This document shows positions 1 to 7,744 of a DNA stretch of 22,603 bases, in pieces. Numbering within the stretch: position 1 is the first letter of the stretch; every line of letters starts with the position of its first letter. This DNA comes from CAYSUS01 sp964434165 (GTDB lineage: Bacteria; Planctomycetota; Planctomycetia; Pirellulales; Thermoguttaceae). Under the pieces are notes generated by a model that saw nothing but the letters and a program-made list of their open reading frames with translations, had not been told where the DNA came from and ran no database searches. The position numbers and the translations under genes are program-made. The stretch lies in the NCBI GenBank assembly GCA_964434165.1, contig CAYSUS010000109.1, positions 1 through 22,603 of the forward strand, written 5' to 3'.

Positions 1-2
1 CC

Positions 3-218
3 GCTTCCATCGCCTACTTCAAACACCTGTCCGCCACTAAAATCCCTGAATCCCCTCCCAAGCTCGCGAATCGGCCACAGCGATTCTTGGATTGGTATGC
101 GAGCGGACCGTGGCCATTGAAGCGGTACATCTGCTCATTCGAGACCCGAAAGGGGCGACCAGCATCGGTGGGCATCCTGGACCCCAGTCTTCTGGTGCGA
201 TCTCAGATCGTGAGGTGA
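3..218 (+). CDS. C-terminal end of an unrecognised protein (cut by window edge)
   Basis: An open frame enters at the left edge and gives 71 residues before a TGA at 216-218. The composition is balanced and protein-like: it includes the aromatic stretch RFLDWYASGPWPLKRYICSF, unlike the Arg/Ala/Pro-rich peptides of the other frames here. I do not recognise the family and see no motif. The start lies outside the window. Nothing follows for about 360 bp, so it is not obviously co-transcribed with the OLD-type gene. It could be a chance open frame, but its length up to the edge and its composition favour a real C-terminus. Confidence 0.4.
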   Translation, partial: ASIAYFKHLSATKIPESPPKLANRPQRFLDWYASGPWPLKRYICSFETRKGRPASVGILDPSLLVRSQIVR

Positions 219-577
219 GTGCGGTACCCGCTCTCTTCAGAGCGGGCGGGGTCTATGGGCTAAAAGACCACGCGTGGGATGAAGCAGACCATCGGAATTT
301 GCGCGAGTCGGTAATGGGCGGCGGTCGATGTGACCGAAGCAGGAAGTCGGCGATGGACCGCGAACCGGGCGATCCGCTACCATTTGGCTATCCCACGGAC
401 CGCCCGTTGGCCCGTCAGCGCGACCCTTCCTATCCTTCCCACCAATAAGCCTGCTACAATGCTGATTCCGCTTGTCGTACAATCGCCCGAGAAGGCTCGC
501 CGTCCCGGCACTGTAGTGTTAAATTGTCCGTTCTTTCGTGGAGAGAATATCGTCAGGACCGAAAGTCGATTACGCTC
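219..577. other. Non-coding gap before the OLD-type gene
   Basis: About 360 bp without a convincing gene. Short frames exist but read as Arg/Pro-rich filler. A TACAAT hexamer at 455-460 resembles a -10 box, but I see no -35 box at proper spacing, so no promoter is called. No strong repeat or terminator was seen. Confidence 0.5.
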
Positions 578-2374
578 ATGACCCAGCCCGCCGTCTTCAA
601 TCCGTTGAAGTTGATCGCGGTCCCGAACGCAGGGAGCATGGTCCCACGAGGCCTGACCGTTGTCATCGGTCCCAACTCATCTGGTAAGACGCAGATGCTG
701 AAGGATCTGCAGGCGCGCCTGCTCGGACAGGCCCGCAAGCTCGTTGTCTGCGAGAAGATCGACATCGAGCGACCGCCCGCGCTCGATCCGCTCTTGGACG
801 ACCTTCGCTCGACTCGGCAGATCGACATATCGGTGGACCAAAAGAACCGGAAGGTCATCGAGTCACGGATGCCCGGCTTGGGGCATGACGCTCAGTCAAA
901 TTGGCGGCTTCAGTACCAGGAAGTTCAGCAAGCCTTCAATTTGAAGCCTGACCCGCTTGAGCAGGGCGATCGGTTCCTCCAACATTTTGGGCGGTCGTTC
1001 GTATCGTTGCTTTTCCTTGACCGGCGGCTGCTGGTGACGACCACTGTGGACATCTTCGACTACGAGCAGCAGGGGCCGAGCAACGAGCTGCAGCTGCTCT
1101 ATTTGGACTGTACTGCGCAGAAGGAGCTCGCTGATGAGGCTATCAGGGTCTTCGGCAAGGCGATCTGGCTCGACAACACTCGGGGCAAACTGTGCCTCCG
1201 CGTCAGTGATGATGGAGTGATGCCGTCAGCCGAAGACCGACACGACCCTATGAAGATGCGGGCGTACCGGATGATCGAGGACGAGGGTGACGGTTTCAAA
1301 TCGTACATGGGCACCTGCGTCACGCTGCTTCTTGGCCAACGGCCGATTTGCCTTATCGACGAACCCGAACTTTGTCTGCACCCGCCTCAGGCGTACGCCC
1401 TCGGCCGGTTCATCGGCAAGTACGGAGCCTCGTCGGACCGTGCGACCTTCGTCGCAACTCACAGTAGCCATGTCCTCCGCGGGATCATCGAGGCGACCAA
1501 GAAGCTCGAGATCATCCGGCTTGCCCGCAACGGCACGAACTTCACCGGCAGAAAAGTGTCGCACGACGTAATCACGGCGTGCATCGAGAAGCCGTCGACC
1601 AAAGTGGAAACCATTCTCGACGGTCTGTTTGCCGAAGCGGTGTCCGTCGTGGAGTCCGAAGGTGACAGGCTAGTATACAGCACGGCTTGGGAGCGGGTCG
1701 CAAACGCGTATCGGCACGACGTTCACTTCGTCTCGGTGGGCGGCATAGGAGGATTCGCGGACACCTGCGAGCTTTACCGCCAGCTGGAGATTCCCGTGTG
1801 TGTCATCGCCGACCTGGATCTTCTTCGTGAGTTCGATACGTTCGAGCGGATAATGAAGGTGCTGGCATCGACCGATGAAGCGAAGGCGGCGCTCGATAAA
1901 TGCCGAAGTATCATCGATCGCATCAAGGCGATGGGCCCACTCTATGATGAAAAGCAACTGCGTGCCAAACTCCAGGGCATTATCGATTCAGATCTCTCGT
2001 GGGCGGACGTGGGTCAGCTGGGAGAGACCAGGCGGCAGCTATCGAACCTTAGCGCCGGCCTGTCCTTAACCGCGAAGCTCAAGCAGGGCGTCGAGAGCTT
2101 AAAATCCGAACCTGTCTATCCAGACCTCCAAGCTTTGCTAGGGAATTGCCGAGGCCACGGTCTGTTCCTTGTGCCGGTGGGCCAGCTTGAAGACTGGGTG
2201 CCGGAACTTACGGCCGACGGCCCGAGCAAGAAGAAGAAGGCGGAATGGGCCAACTATGCCGCGAATAAGTTGCGCGACGCCCCAATCGGGACGAATGATG
2301 TGTGGGCTTTTGTCCGCAGGATGGCCGACTTCCAGCGCGACGCGAGCAACCGGATCAGCGGGTATGCGCTCTGA
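578..2374 (+). CDS. OLD-family ATP-dependent endonuclease (AAA ATPase + TOPRIM)
   Basis: A 598-residue protein from the ATG at 578; the frame also opens at a TTG at 524, but the 18 extra residues look non-native. Residues 31-38 (GPNSSGKT) are a Walker A loop. LIDEPELCLHP near residues 257-267 is the ABC-type Walker B/D-loop, and FVATHSSH is the H-loop region. The C-terminal half is TOPRIM-like: VVESEGDRLVY near residue 357 supplies the catalytic Glu, and VCVIADLDL near residue 408 supplies the Asp-x-Asp. This ATPase-then-TOPRIM order defines OLD nucleases, which nick or cut DNA and often serve in phage defence. No UvrD-like helicase (Gabija GajB) or other partner follows, so a solitary class 1 OLD protein fits best. 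It is convergent with a mobile-element gene ending at 2440, so horizontal acquisition is likely. The domain call is firm; substrate and trigger are unknown. Confidence 0.85.
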   Translation: MTQPAVFNPLKLIAVPNAGSMVPRGLTVVIGPNSSGKTQMLKDLQARLLGQARKLVVCEKIDIERPPALDPLLDDLRSTRQIDISVDQKNRKVIESRMPGLGHDAQSNWRLQYQEVQQAFNLKPDPLEQGDRFLQHFGRSFVSLLFLDRRLLVTTTVDIFDYEQQGPSNELQLLYLDCTAQKELADEAIRVFGKAIWLDNTRGKLCLRVSDDGVMPSAEDRHDPMKMRAYRMIEDEGDGFKSYMGTCVTLLLGQRPICLIDEPELCLHPPQAYALGRFIGKYGASSDRATFVATHSSHVLRGIIEATKKLEIIRLARNGTNFTGRKVSHDVITACIEKPSTKVETILDGLFAEAVSVVESEGDRLVYSTAWERVANAYRHDVHFVSVGGIGGFADTCELYRQLEIPVCVIADLDLLREFDTFERIMKVLASTDEAKAALDKCRSIIDRIKAMGPLYDEKQLRAKLQGIIDSDLSWADVGQLGETRRQLSNLSAGLSLTAKLKQGVESLKSEPVYPDLQALLGNCRGHGLFLVPVGQLEDWVPELTADGPSKKKKAEWANYAANKLRDAPIGTNDVWAFVRRMADFQRDASNRISGYAL

Positions 2375-2439
2375 GGTGGCGGTGCGTGGCGAAATGGACG
2401 TTTCGGTCCGACACACCGAGGCAGATTCACCGTGAATTG

Positions 2440-3012
2440 TCACAGTCCCCCCCGCAGCACCGCCCGCTCCAGCTCGGTGAGGTCCCACGCGGCCAGGACG
2501 ACATAAAGACCCTTGCCCAGGTGCCTTAAAAGCATCGGGTCGCGCGGGATCTCCTCCCACTCGGCCTCCCAGAGGATGTGGAACCGTGCAAGACTCCCGG
2601 ACGGCATCAGACCCGGCGGGATCACCGGGACCACGGCGCGAAGGTCCCGATCGGTCACCCCCGGGAACGTGCCGGCCGGCAAGACCACGTTGCGGCGCGC
2701 GTGGCGGGCGTTGGACCAGCGATCCATCGAGAACCGCCCGCCGGTTGGATCGCGATCGCGCCAGCTTCGGCGGAACCAGCACAGCTTCGCGTCGGCCCGC
2801 ACGATGGCCAGGCGGGGCCGGCCGCGCTCGTCCACGCCGGCGGCCTTCATCGTCTCGACCAGGTCGAGGACCCGGCGCCCGCGCGACAGCTCGCGGTAGC
2901 CGTTCTTGATCGCCTCGTACTCGGCCGAATGCCGCTCCTTGACCGCGCGGAGATACTCCGCGTACTTCACCCGCGCCTCGTTCGGCGAGGCCTCGATCGC
3001 CACGACGTTCAT
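2440..3012 (-). CDS. Mobile-element-associated conserved hypothetical protein (190 aa)
   Basis: A 190-residue soluble protein. The ATG at 3012 is preceded on the minus strand by AAGGAG, a strong ribosome site at good spacing; the frame extends further upstream only as Pro/Cys/Arg filler. The N-terminal half is helical and charged, with EARVKYAEYLRAVKERH near residues 12-28. The C-terminus ends in WDLTELERAVLRGGL. No catalytic motif, signal peptide or membrane segment is visible. Proteins of this shape are, from memory, common hypotheticals beside planctomycete tyrosine recombinases. Here the start overlaps the stop of the decayed recombinase by ATGA, so the pair was once translationally coupled. 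A recombination accessory or DNA-binding role is possible but unproven. The frame is intact although its partner is broken. Confidence 0.7.
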   Translation of the reverse strand: MNVVAIEASPNEARVKYAEYLRAVKERHSAEYEAIKNGYRELSRGRRVLDLVETMKAAGVDERGRPRLAIVRADAKLCWFRRSWRDRDPTGGRFSMDRWSNARHARRNVVLPAGTFPGVTDRDLRAVVPVIPPGLMPSGSLARFHILWEAEWEEIPRDPMLLRHLGKGLYVVLAAWDLTELERAVLRGGL

Positions 3013-4013
3013 GGGTTCTCCTTGGTCAATCCTTCGGCGCCACGGCCGGGCGGAGGTACTGAAGCAGACAGTCGACGTCGCGCCCGCCGACCCGCACGCG
3101 CACGAGCAGCTCGGGCAGCCCGGGCAAGCCCGGCCTCGCGGAGGGTGCGGCGGTGGCGGTTGCGGAGCGTGCGCCACTTGCGATCGCGGTCGTACGGCCA
3201 GGGGAACAGACTGACCGACCCGGACCGGACGGCCTCCAGCGCGGCGATCGTCTGCGCATGCAGGGGGTGGACGAGTTCTTCGTCGTCCTTGACGATCTCT
3301 GCGGGGATGCGCAACTCACCGCTACGTCGGTCCTAGAAACTCCAGCGCAGGTCCATGACGGGGGAGATCCGCAGGCCCGTGTCGTAGAGCACGAGCACCA
3401 GCGCGGCCCACCAGCGCGAGGCGCGGATGTCGCAGATCAGCCCGACCTGGACGCGGACGACTTCGAGAATCATCCCCACCTCGTGGACCTTCCACGCCTT
3501 GGGGGCCCGGCGCGGCTCCTTCAATCGTGCAATGCGGCGCGGGGCCTCCTGCAGGAGTCTTTCCTCGATCGCCAAGTGCCACAGCGGGCGCAGATGGCGG
3601 AGGATCTTATTGGCCGTGGCCACCACACGTCCGATGTGCACGACCCACGCCCGTCACGCGATCAGGTTGTCGCGGGTGAGGTCGGCCACGGTGAGTTCCC
3701 GACGCGGAGTCGGTTCGCCGGCCGCGTGCCGCGCGAGCTGCTCGGCCACCAGCAATTCGGGCACGCGGAGTCTCTTGGCGATTCGGGCCGCGGTGAGGCC
3801 TTCCTTGGCGAGGTGGGCGACATTCGCGGGGAAGTTGAGGAACCGGCTCAGTTGGTTGACGGCCCCCGTGTACTCCTCCAGCGTCGCCTTGGGCGAGGCG
3901 GCCAGGTTTTCGCACCGGTAGCGTTCGAGGAGTTCCGCCAGGCTGGGCGGCCGATAGACGGCGACCGCGATGGGCGGTGGGGCGGGCAGGCATTCAGCGG
4001 CAATACTCGGCAT
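3009..4013 (-). pseudogene. Decayed tyrosine site-specific recombinase
   Basis: One continuous minus-strand phase from ATG 4013 (AGGAG upstream) to TGA 3009, interrupted by in-frame TGA at 3656-3654 and TAG at 3335-3333. Segment one, MPSIAAE to DLTRDNLIA, holds a SAM-like core-binding domain (LEEYTGAVNQLSRFL). Segment two has VVATANKILRHLRPLWHLA and the box I motif LVLYDTGLRISPVMDLRW, with the catalytic Arg codon at 3371-3369. Segment three has VKDDEELVHPL (the beta-hairpin Lys region) and SLFPWPYDRDRKWRTLRNRH. After about 3130 it becomes Arg/Ala-rich, probably through a frameshift. The box II His-x-x-Arg and the active Tyr are absent, so it cannot be active. Its position beside a tRNA gene suggests it once inserted an island here. 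Confidence 0.85.
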
Positions 4014-4325
4014 AACGCGGTCTCCTGTTCTTGCCAGCTCGGGGCGACGGCCTCCGAGTTGCCGAACGGAAACCCTCCGTGCGCATCGGGGCGCGCGTAC
4101 GATCAGCGCAGACGCGAATCCACGCCGATCGCACGCGCGGCTCCGAAGAGCGCCCGAAGCTTGGTCCGCGGCCTCACCGACAATCGGCAAACGGCCGCAT
4201 ACTGGCGAGAACGCCAACGCGCTCGGCCTCGGACCAAAGCAGGACAGCCAAAGGACGGCTGAAGAGGCCAGGAGTGAGTCGGTGACTCGCCGATTGTTGT
4301 GGGCGGGCCCGCGGCGAGCCCGCTT

Positions 4326-4541
4326 CTGTGTGTCAACCGCGAGATTAGAGCGACTCGGCCGGGCTTGTCAATAGGGGCCCCAGAGTTCTTCGAGAAGACT
4401 CAGGAGTGCTCGGTAAATAGGCAGCAGCGCGGTGGGGAACGTATGCTTGAAGAGGGCGAAGTGCGAAAGCATTATCGCAGGACGAAGCGGGCCCGCCGGC
4501 GAAGAGCGCGCCTCCAGGCCGCGGGCCCGGTTGACACACAG
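4326..4541. repeat. 13-bp inverted repeat CTGTGTGTCAACC
   Basis: CTGTGTGTCAACC at 4326-4338 recurs as its exact reverse complement at 4529-4541; one further base pairs on each side. Each copy also has a nearby CTCGCCGATTGT in matching orientation (about 4286-4297 on plus; the complement at about 4545-4556), so two related units lie in opposite orientation, the left one with an extra G/C-rich insertion. Confidence 0.6.
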
Positions 4542-4596
4542 AGACCACAATCGGCGAGATCGTGAGAACTGTCCGGACCCGCGGCCTGGAGGCGCG
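4507..4596. repeat. Long near-perfect inverted repeat (24-bp arms, one mismatch)
   Basis: Arms 4507-4530 and 4573-4596 are reverse complements with a single mismatch (4526 against 4577); the outer 19 bp (4507-4525 with 4578-4596) are perfect. The 42-bp interior is less G/C-rich. In RNA this would form a very stable hairpin. It may be an intergenic palindromic element, the ends of a tiny non-autonomous element or a terminator-like structure; no U-tract follows. Confidence 0.75.
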
Positions 4597-4684
4597 GCCG
4601 GGCGCGCGAGAAGCGCCCCCGAAAGATGGCTGCCCTCTGGGTTGAGCGAAGAACGCTGCCAAGCAGGTGGGATCCTGCCACAAC

Positions 4685-4711
4685 CTTCCCCTGCCCCCAA
4701 GGAGGGGGAAG
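4685..4711 (-). terminator. Stem-loop just past tRNA-Phe, possible terminator
   Basis: CTTCCCC at 4685-4691 pairs with GGGGAAG at 4705-4711, starting 8 bp beyond the 3' end of the minus-strand tRNA-Phe. No T-run follows, so intrinsic termination is uncertain; it may instead guide 3' processing. Confidence 0.4.
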
Positions 4712-4718
4712 TCTCAAG

Positions 4719-4791
4719 TGGACAGGGCCGGGATCGAACCGGCGACACCAGGATTTTCAGTCCTGTGCTCTACCAACTGAGCTACCTGTCC
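4719..4791 (-). tRNA. tRNA-Phe (GAA)
   Basis: A 73-nt cloverleaf on the minus strand. The 7-bp acceptor stem is GGACAGG/CCTGTCC with A73. The D-arm is AGCTCAGTTGGTAGAGCA, the anticodon stem CAGGA/TCCTG carries loop CTGAAAA (anticodon GAA), and the T-arm contains GGTTCGATCC. The 3' CCA is not encoded (ACTT follows), so it must be added by tRNA nucleotidyltransferase. A promoter lies upstream at 4823-4851 and a stem-loop lies just beyond the 3' end. Confidence 0.95.
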
Positions 4792-4822
4792 GCAAGTGGC
4801 CGCTGGCCACCGCGAAACGCTC

Positions 4823-4851
4823 ATCTTAGGGCCCCCAGCGGGGACTGTCAA
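4823..4851 (-). promoter_or_regulatory. Sigma-70-like promoter for tRNA-Phe
   Basis: On the minus strand, TTGACA (4851-4846) and TAAGAT (4828-4823) are separated by 17 bp. The -35 is a perfect consensus and the -10 matches 4 of 6. A start near 4816 would leave about 25 nt of leader before the tRNA. Confidence 0.65.
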
Positions 4852-4891
4852 TTCAACCTTAGTCAGGACACACGGCGGGCGGGGCGGTTCA

Positions 4892-4946
4892 TGATCCGGA
4901 GCACAGCCAGGGCTCCGATCGGGTTACGTCGCGTGTGGCCGGATCA
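4892..4946. promoter_or_regulatory. Inverted repeat abutting the operon promoter, possible operator
   Basis: TGATCCGG (4892-4899) and CCGGATCA (4939-4946) form an 8-bp perfect dyad whose right arm touches the -35 box at 4947. A smaller dyad, CGGAGC/GCTCCG (4897-4902 with 4912-4917), lies inside. The placement suits a regulator or activator site; no regulator gene is adjacent. Confidence 0.35.
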
Positions 4947-4975
4947 TTGACACTCGGTCGGCGGGGGGATACCAT
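4947..4975 (+). promoter_or_regulatory. Sigma-70-like promoter for the envelope gene cluster
   Basis: TTGACA (4947-4952), 17 bp, then TACCAT (4970-4975): perfect -35 and a 4-of-6 -10. It gives a start near 4982 and a 5' leader of about 110 nt before the ATG at 5093. No other promoter this good was seen before the genes that follow. Confidence 0.55.
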
Positions 4976-5092
4976 CGGCGCATCTAGCCAAGCCTCGCGA
5001 TCTGTGGGTTTCGCTTGGCTTGTTCTCCGCTCTCCGTCCGGAGGGGGATTCGGGGGGGACGGCTCTTCGGCTCCGGTGCAAGGGACTGTGCA

Positions 5093-6775
5093 ATGCGCAA
5101 CCGCCCCAAGCTTGCTTTGGCGCCGGCGGTGTTGCTACTGATCGCGGCAACCACCTCAGGCCTTGTTCCCTCTGAGGGGAGCAGGGCAGCCGCCGCCACG
5201 CCGGACAGTCCGGAGGTGAAAGAGGCAGTCGCCAAGGCGGTGGGGTTCCTAGAGTCGGACGCAGGAAACGACCACCGACTGGGCGGCAAGGCGCTGGTGG
5301 CGCTGGCCCTGTACAAGAACGGCGCTCCGGCCGACCACCCGAAGATCCTCTCCGCCGTGGCCGCCATTCAGGCGGCGGCAACCAGGACGCCAGAGTACGA
5401 CAAGGACGACTCGGGCCTGCCGATCCTCACGGTTCAGCCAGGCGAGCATCCGCCGCAGCCAATCGACATCTACAGCACGGGCCTGTCGATCATCCTGTTG
5501 TGCACGGTCGATCCCAGCAAGTACTCGGCGGAGATCCAGCGTCTGCTCGACTACCTGGTCTCGGTGCAGAAGCCGCACGGCGGCTGGGGCTATCCCAGCG
5601 GCAACCACGCGGCCACGGGCGACACGTCGATGACCCAGTACGGCGTGCTCAGCGCGTGGGAAGCGACGCAGGTCGGCTTCCGCGTGCCGCAGGAAACCGT
5701 CGAGAAGGTGGCCGAATGGCTCCTGCGCACCCAGGACCCGAGCGGCCAGTACGGCTATCAGGGGACGGTGTCCGATTCGTTCAAGCCGGTGAAGCAGAAG
5801 CAGACGAAGATCAGCATGACGGCCGCGGGTATGGGCAGTGTCTATATTTGTGCCGATCTGTTGGGCGTCGTGGACCGCGCCAAGCGGGACCGCGATCTGC
5901 CGCTCGCCCTGAAGGAGGTCCAGGAAGGGCCGGGTAGCAGGCCCCCAACGCGCCTCGACGCGACGCTGTTCGCGGCGGCCATGTCGCGGGGAAACCGGTG
6001 GATGGGGGCCAACTTCCAGCCCGATCCTCCGCAGTGGACGTATTACTACCTTTATGCCTTGGAGCGCTATCACAGCTTTCGGGAGGAGGCCACGGGCCAA
6101 ATCGAGAAGGAGCCGGCCTGGTACAACGCGGGCGTGCGATATCTGATCAAGAGCCAGGCCGAAAACGGAACGTGGGAGCAGAACTGCGGCGCGGCGCCCG
6201 ACACGGCTTTCGGCGTGTTGTTCCTGCTCCGTTCCACGCGCAAGAGCATCGAACGGGCGAAGTCGTACGGCTCGGGGATGATGGTGGGCGGACGCGGGCT
6301 GCCCAAGGAGACCGACGCGGTGGTCGTGCGCGACGGCAAGGTGATGTCGAAGACCCTCTTGGGGTCGGCCGACAAGCTCCTGGCGGCGTTGGAGGATCCG
6401 GACGATCCGGATTACACCAAGGCGGTCGAGGCGCTGAGCGTGTTGCGGCCCAAGGAGAGCGAGACCTTCGCCACGAAGCACCGCAACCGCATTCGCGAAC
6501 TGGCGGGCGGCGAGTCCCCCGAGGCCCGGCTGGCCGCGGTTCAGGCCCTGGCCAAGGGGGGCGGGCTGGACGCCGCACCGACGCTGATCTACGCCCTGAG
6601 CGATCCGGACCTCGCGGTGGTCCGCGTCGCCCACGACGGGTTGAGGCGGATCAGCCGCAAGCTCGACCGGTTCGACCTGCCCGACAACCCGAACCCGGCC
6701 CAACGCCAGGCGATGATCGAGAAGTGGAAGGCATGGTACCGGGCGGTCCGGCCCCACGCCGAGTTCGAGGACTGA
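5093..6775 (+). CDS. Exported squalene-cyclase-like (alpha-toroid) protein with HEAT tail
   Basis: A 560-residue protein. The ATG at 5093 is chosen because a signal peptide follows at once (LALAPAVLLLIAATTSG); a frame opening at 5015 adds only non-native Arg/Gly residues. The body resembles the prenyltransferase/squalene cyclase toroid fold, with QW-like repeats QKPHGGWGYP (near 159), QDPSGQYGY (near 213) and QAENGTWEQN (near 354). The DxDD motif of squalene-hopene cyclases is not seen, so cyclase activity is not implied. Residues 475-525 look like a HEAT repeat (SPEARLAAVQALAKGG). The protein is probably a periplasmic scaffold or binding protein. It is the first gene after the promoter at 4947 and lies upstream of the ExbB/ExbD genes, a neighbourhood I recall from planctomycetes. 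The fold call is good; the function is unknown. Confidence 0.8.
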   Translation: MRNRPKLALAPAVLLLIAATTSGLVPSEGSRAAAATPDSPEVKEAVAKAVGFLESDAGNDHRLGGKALVALALYKNGAPADHPKILSAVAAIQAAATRTPEYDKDDSGLPILTVQPGEHPPQPIDIYSTGLSIILLCTVDPSKYSAEIQRLLDYLVSVQKPHGGWGYPSGNHAATGDTSMTQYGVLSAWEATQVGFRVPQETVEKVAEWLLRTQDPSGQYGYQGTVSDSFKPVKQKQTKISMTAAGMGSVYICADLLGVVDRAKRDRDLPLALKEVQEGPGSRPPTRLDATLFAAAMSRGNRWMGANFQPDPPQWTYYYLYALERYHSFREEATGQIEKEPAWYNAGVRYLIKSQAENGTWEQNCGAAPDTAFGVLFLLRSTRKSIERAKSYGSGMMVGGRGLPKETDAVVVRDGKVMSKTLLGSADKLLAALEDPDDPDYTKAVEALSVLRPKESETFATKHRNRIRELAGGESPEARLAAVQALAKGGGLDAAPTLIYALSDPDLAVVRVAHDGLRRISRKLDRFDLPDNPNPAQRQAMIEKWKAWYRAVRPHAEFED

Positions 6776-6887
6776 GGGGCCGCAACCTCCGGTGTCGGCG
6801 CCGCAATCGGCCGCCCTGGCTTGCCGTACTCGCTGTCACGCCCGTCAGCGCCCCGTTTCCCCATCCCAATCAGGCCTGCGACCCGAC

Positions 6888-7724
6888 GTGTCCGCTACCA
6901 GCCCCACGACGAAGTCCGAACCGTACCGGCTGCAGGTGACGCGGTACGATCGCGTGGCCAGCATGCTGGTCACGCTGTTGATCCTGATGGGTACCGTGGT
7001 GACGGTCATGTTCATCATGTGGGTGACGGCGCGGATCTTCGCCCCGCAAGTCGCCGTGCCCGTACAGTTGGAGGAGATCGGGACCGGCGACAACGTGCTC
7101 CAGGAGGGCCCCGAGCTGGACACGCCGCCCGAGGAGGAGATCCTGGAGGAGATCAACCTCAATCAGCCGCAGGTGGGGGAGACGCTGGTGGCGATCACCA
7201 GCGTCGTGGCGCAGAACGTGGCGCAGTTCGACGATCCTTCCATGGACCGGGCGTTCCAGCCCGGCGGGGGGCGACGGGCGAGCGGAGGAAAGCCCGGCCG
7301 GCGGCGACGATGGGAGGTCCGATTCGACAAGTCCACCCTGGAGCGATATGCCAAGCAGCTCGATTTCTTCGGAATCGAGCTGGGCGTGCTCGAGCCCGGC
7401 AACAAGGTCGTCTATGCGCACAACCTGTCGCAGTCCAAGCCCTCACAGCGCACGGGGGTGGCCGACGAAGAGCAACGCTACTACCTCACATGGCAAAAAG
7501 GGGAACTGCAGCAGGCCGATCGCGAGCTGCTACAGCGGGCGGGCATCGAGGTTGGTAACCGACTGATCCTGAAGTTCGTACCGCCGGAGTGGGAGGCCGC
7601 TCTGGTGGAACTCGAAAAGGGGAAGGCCGGGCCGGAGTACGACAACGTCCGCTGGACGCGATTCGGCGTCCAGCCCGTGGCTGAAGGCTTCGAGTTCTAC
7701 GTCATTGACCAGTCCGTCAGATAA
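6888..7724 (+). CDS. Single-pass membrane protein of the ExbBD cluster
   Basis: A 278-residue protein from the GTG at 6888; a GTG at 6792 would add 32 Arg/Cys/Pro-rich residues that look untranslated, so the start is uncertain. Residues 25-47 form one transmembrane helix (SMLVTLLILMGTVVTVMFIM). An acidic stretch follows (PPEEEILEEINLNQPQ), then an Arg/Gly-rich linker, then a folded domain of about 130 residues containing ERYAKQLDFFGIELGVLEPG and RYYLTWQKGELQQADRELL. This N-in, single-TM, periplasmic-domain layout resembles TonB or TolA, but no TonB C-terminal motif or long TolA helix is present. It sits 20 bp before ExbB, so it could be the subunit energised by the motor. I do not know a named family. 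Confidence 0.75.
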   Translation: MSATSPTTKSEPYRLQVTRYDRVASMLVTLLILMGTVVTVMFIMWVTARIFAPQVAVPVQLEEIGTGDNVLQEGPELDTPPEEEILEEINLNQPQVGETLVAITSVVAQNVAQFDDPSMDRAFQPGGGRRASGGKPGRRRRWEVRFDKSTLERYAKQLDFFGIELGVLEPGNKVVYAHNLSQSKPSQRTGVADEEQRYYLTWQKGELQQADRELLQRAGIEVGNRLILKFVPPEWEAALVELEKGKAGPEYDNVRWTRFGVQPVAEGFEFYVIDQSVR

Positions 7725-7744
7725 CGGGAAGACACCGACCGACC

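Larger units (their letters stand above)
4014..4718. other. Repeat-rich non-coding stretch between recombinase remnant and tRNA-Phe
   Basis: About 700 bp with no plausible gene in any frame. It carries inverted repeats (listed separately), three copies of the 9-mer ACAATCGGC (near 4180 and 4547 directly, near 4289 inverted) and a G/C stem-loop just beyond the tRNA. The recombinase ribosome site sits at its left end. No promoter for the minus-strand remnant was identified. Confidence 0.6.

Noticed and set aside
359..374. Partial match to the T-arm of tRNA-Phe as an attachment-site duplicate
   Set aside because: Only about 11 bp match and a one-base insertion is needed; it does not reach the tRNA 3' end.
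578..2374. Gabija (GajA) assignment
   Set aside because: No UvrD-like helicase gene follows; the next gene is convergent and unrelated.
3333..3656. In-frame TGA and TAG as programmed recoding of an active recombinase
   Set aside because: The C-terminal catalytic His/Arg/Tyr region is missing and the end is low-complexity, so simple decay explains it.
4892..4946. Mutually exclusive hairpins as an attenuator or riboswitch
   Set aside because: The pairing segments lie upstream of the likely transcription start near 4982, so they would not be in the mRNA.
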